From an uncultured Clostridia bacterium (lineage in GTDB: Bacteria; Bacillota; Clostridia; Oscillospirales; Ruminococcaceae): a DNA stretch of 5,872 nt. The translations under genes were made by a program, and so were the position numbers. Under the pieces are notes generated by a model. The model did not search any database. It was not told the origin of the DNA and saw nothing but the letters and a program-made list of their open reading frames with translations. The stretch spans positions 1 to 5,872 of the forward strand of contig CANCXY010000212.1 in assembly GCA_947381875.1 (NCBI GenBank). Direction: 5' to 3'. Of the stretch, positions 5,815 to 5,872 are shown piece after piece; the first letter of the stretch is position 1; each line of letters opens with the position of its first letter.

Positions 5815-5872
5815 GGGCTGCCCAAAGGGCGCTGCCCTTTGGAATCCTGCCAGAGGCGCTGCCTCTGGACTC
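5815..5872. repeat. GC-rich palindromic repeat R2, copy 2 (inverted, cut by window edge)
   Basis: There are two palindromes: CCAAAGGGC/GCCCTTTGG (5822-5842, 9 bp, loop GCT) and CCAGAGGC/GCCTCTGG (5850-5868, 8 bp, loop GCT). Bases 5850-5872 are the exact reverse complement of 3957-3979. GGGCTGCC at 5815-5822 also matches the minus strand of copy 1 around 3991-3998. The copy is therefore inverted relative to copy 1. It continues past the window edge, so its full length is unknown. Confidence 0.78.

Overview
The window appears to be chromosomal DNA from a fairly GC-rich Gram-positive gut-type Clostridia, plausibly Oscillospiraceae/Ruminococcaceae. This is an inference. It rests on GGAGG-type ribosome binding sites before most genes, the gene families present (YdbS/YdbT-like bPH2 pair, MIF-type tautomerase, MutX-like Nudix enzyme), and short GC-rich palindromic repeats in nearly every intergenic gap. 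All seven supported genes lie on the minus strand, so transcription runs right to left. I found no tRNA, rRNA, CRISPR array, transposase or integrase.

From right to left (direction of transcription): an inverted palindromic repeat (about 5815-5872, cut by the window edge); a two-gene operon of membrane proteins with bacterial PH (bPH2) domains, YdbS-like (5378-5794) and YdbT-like (4005-5381), overlapping by 4 nt; a three-hairpin repeat (3932-4001) beginning 3 nt after the YdbT-like stop; a terminator-like hairpin (3832-3859); a HAD phosphatase of the phosphoglycolate phosphatase type (3104-3760, TTG start); a palindromic repeat of family R1 (3020-3103); an alpha/beta-hydrolase esterase (2157-2960); two tandem R1 units (2008-2154); a MIF/phenylpyruvate tautomerase (1626-1967) and a Nudix hydrolase (1146-1619), 6 nt apart and probably co-transcribed; a terminator hairpin (1103-1128); and the first 341 codons of a DUF262/GmrSD-like protein (GTG start at 1024) that runs off the left edge.

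The metabolic genes look like ordinary small housekeeping or accessory enzymes: nucleotide-pool sanitation, keto-enol tautomerisation, ester hydrolysis, phosphate-ester hydrolysis. The bPH2 pair is a predicted envelope module. The DUF262 gene has visibly lower GC and looks like a separately acquired, possibly defence-related gene. The most unusual content is non-coding: at least two families of structured palindromic repeats. Several copies directly abut the stop codons of upstream genes, and one family lies in opposite orientations on the two sides of the bPH2 operon. I did not find strong evidence for a wholly new multi-gene system.
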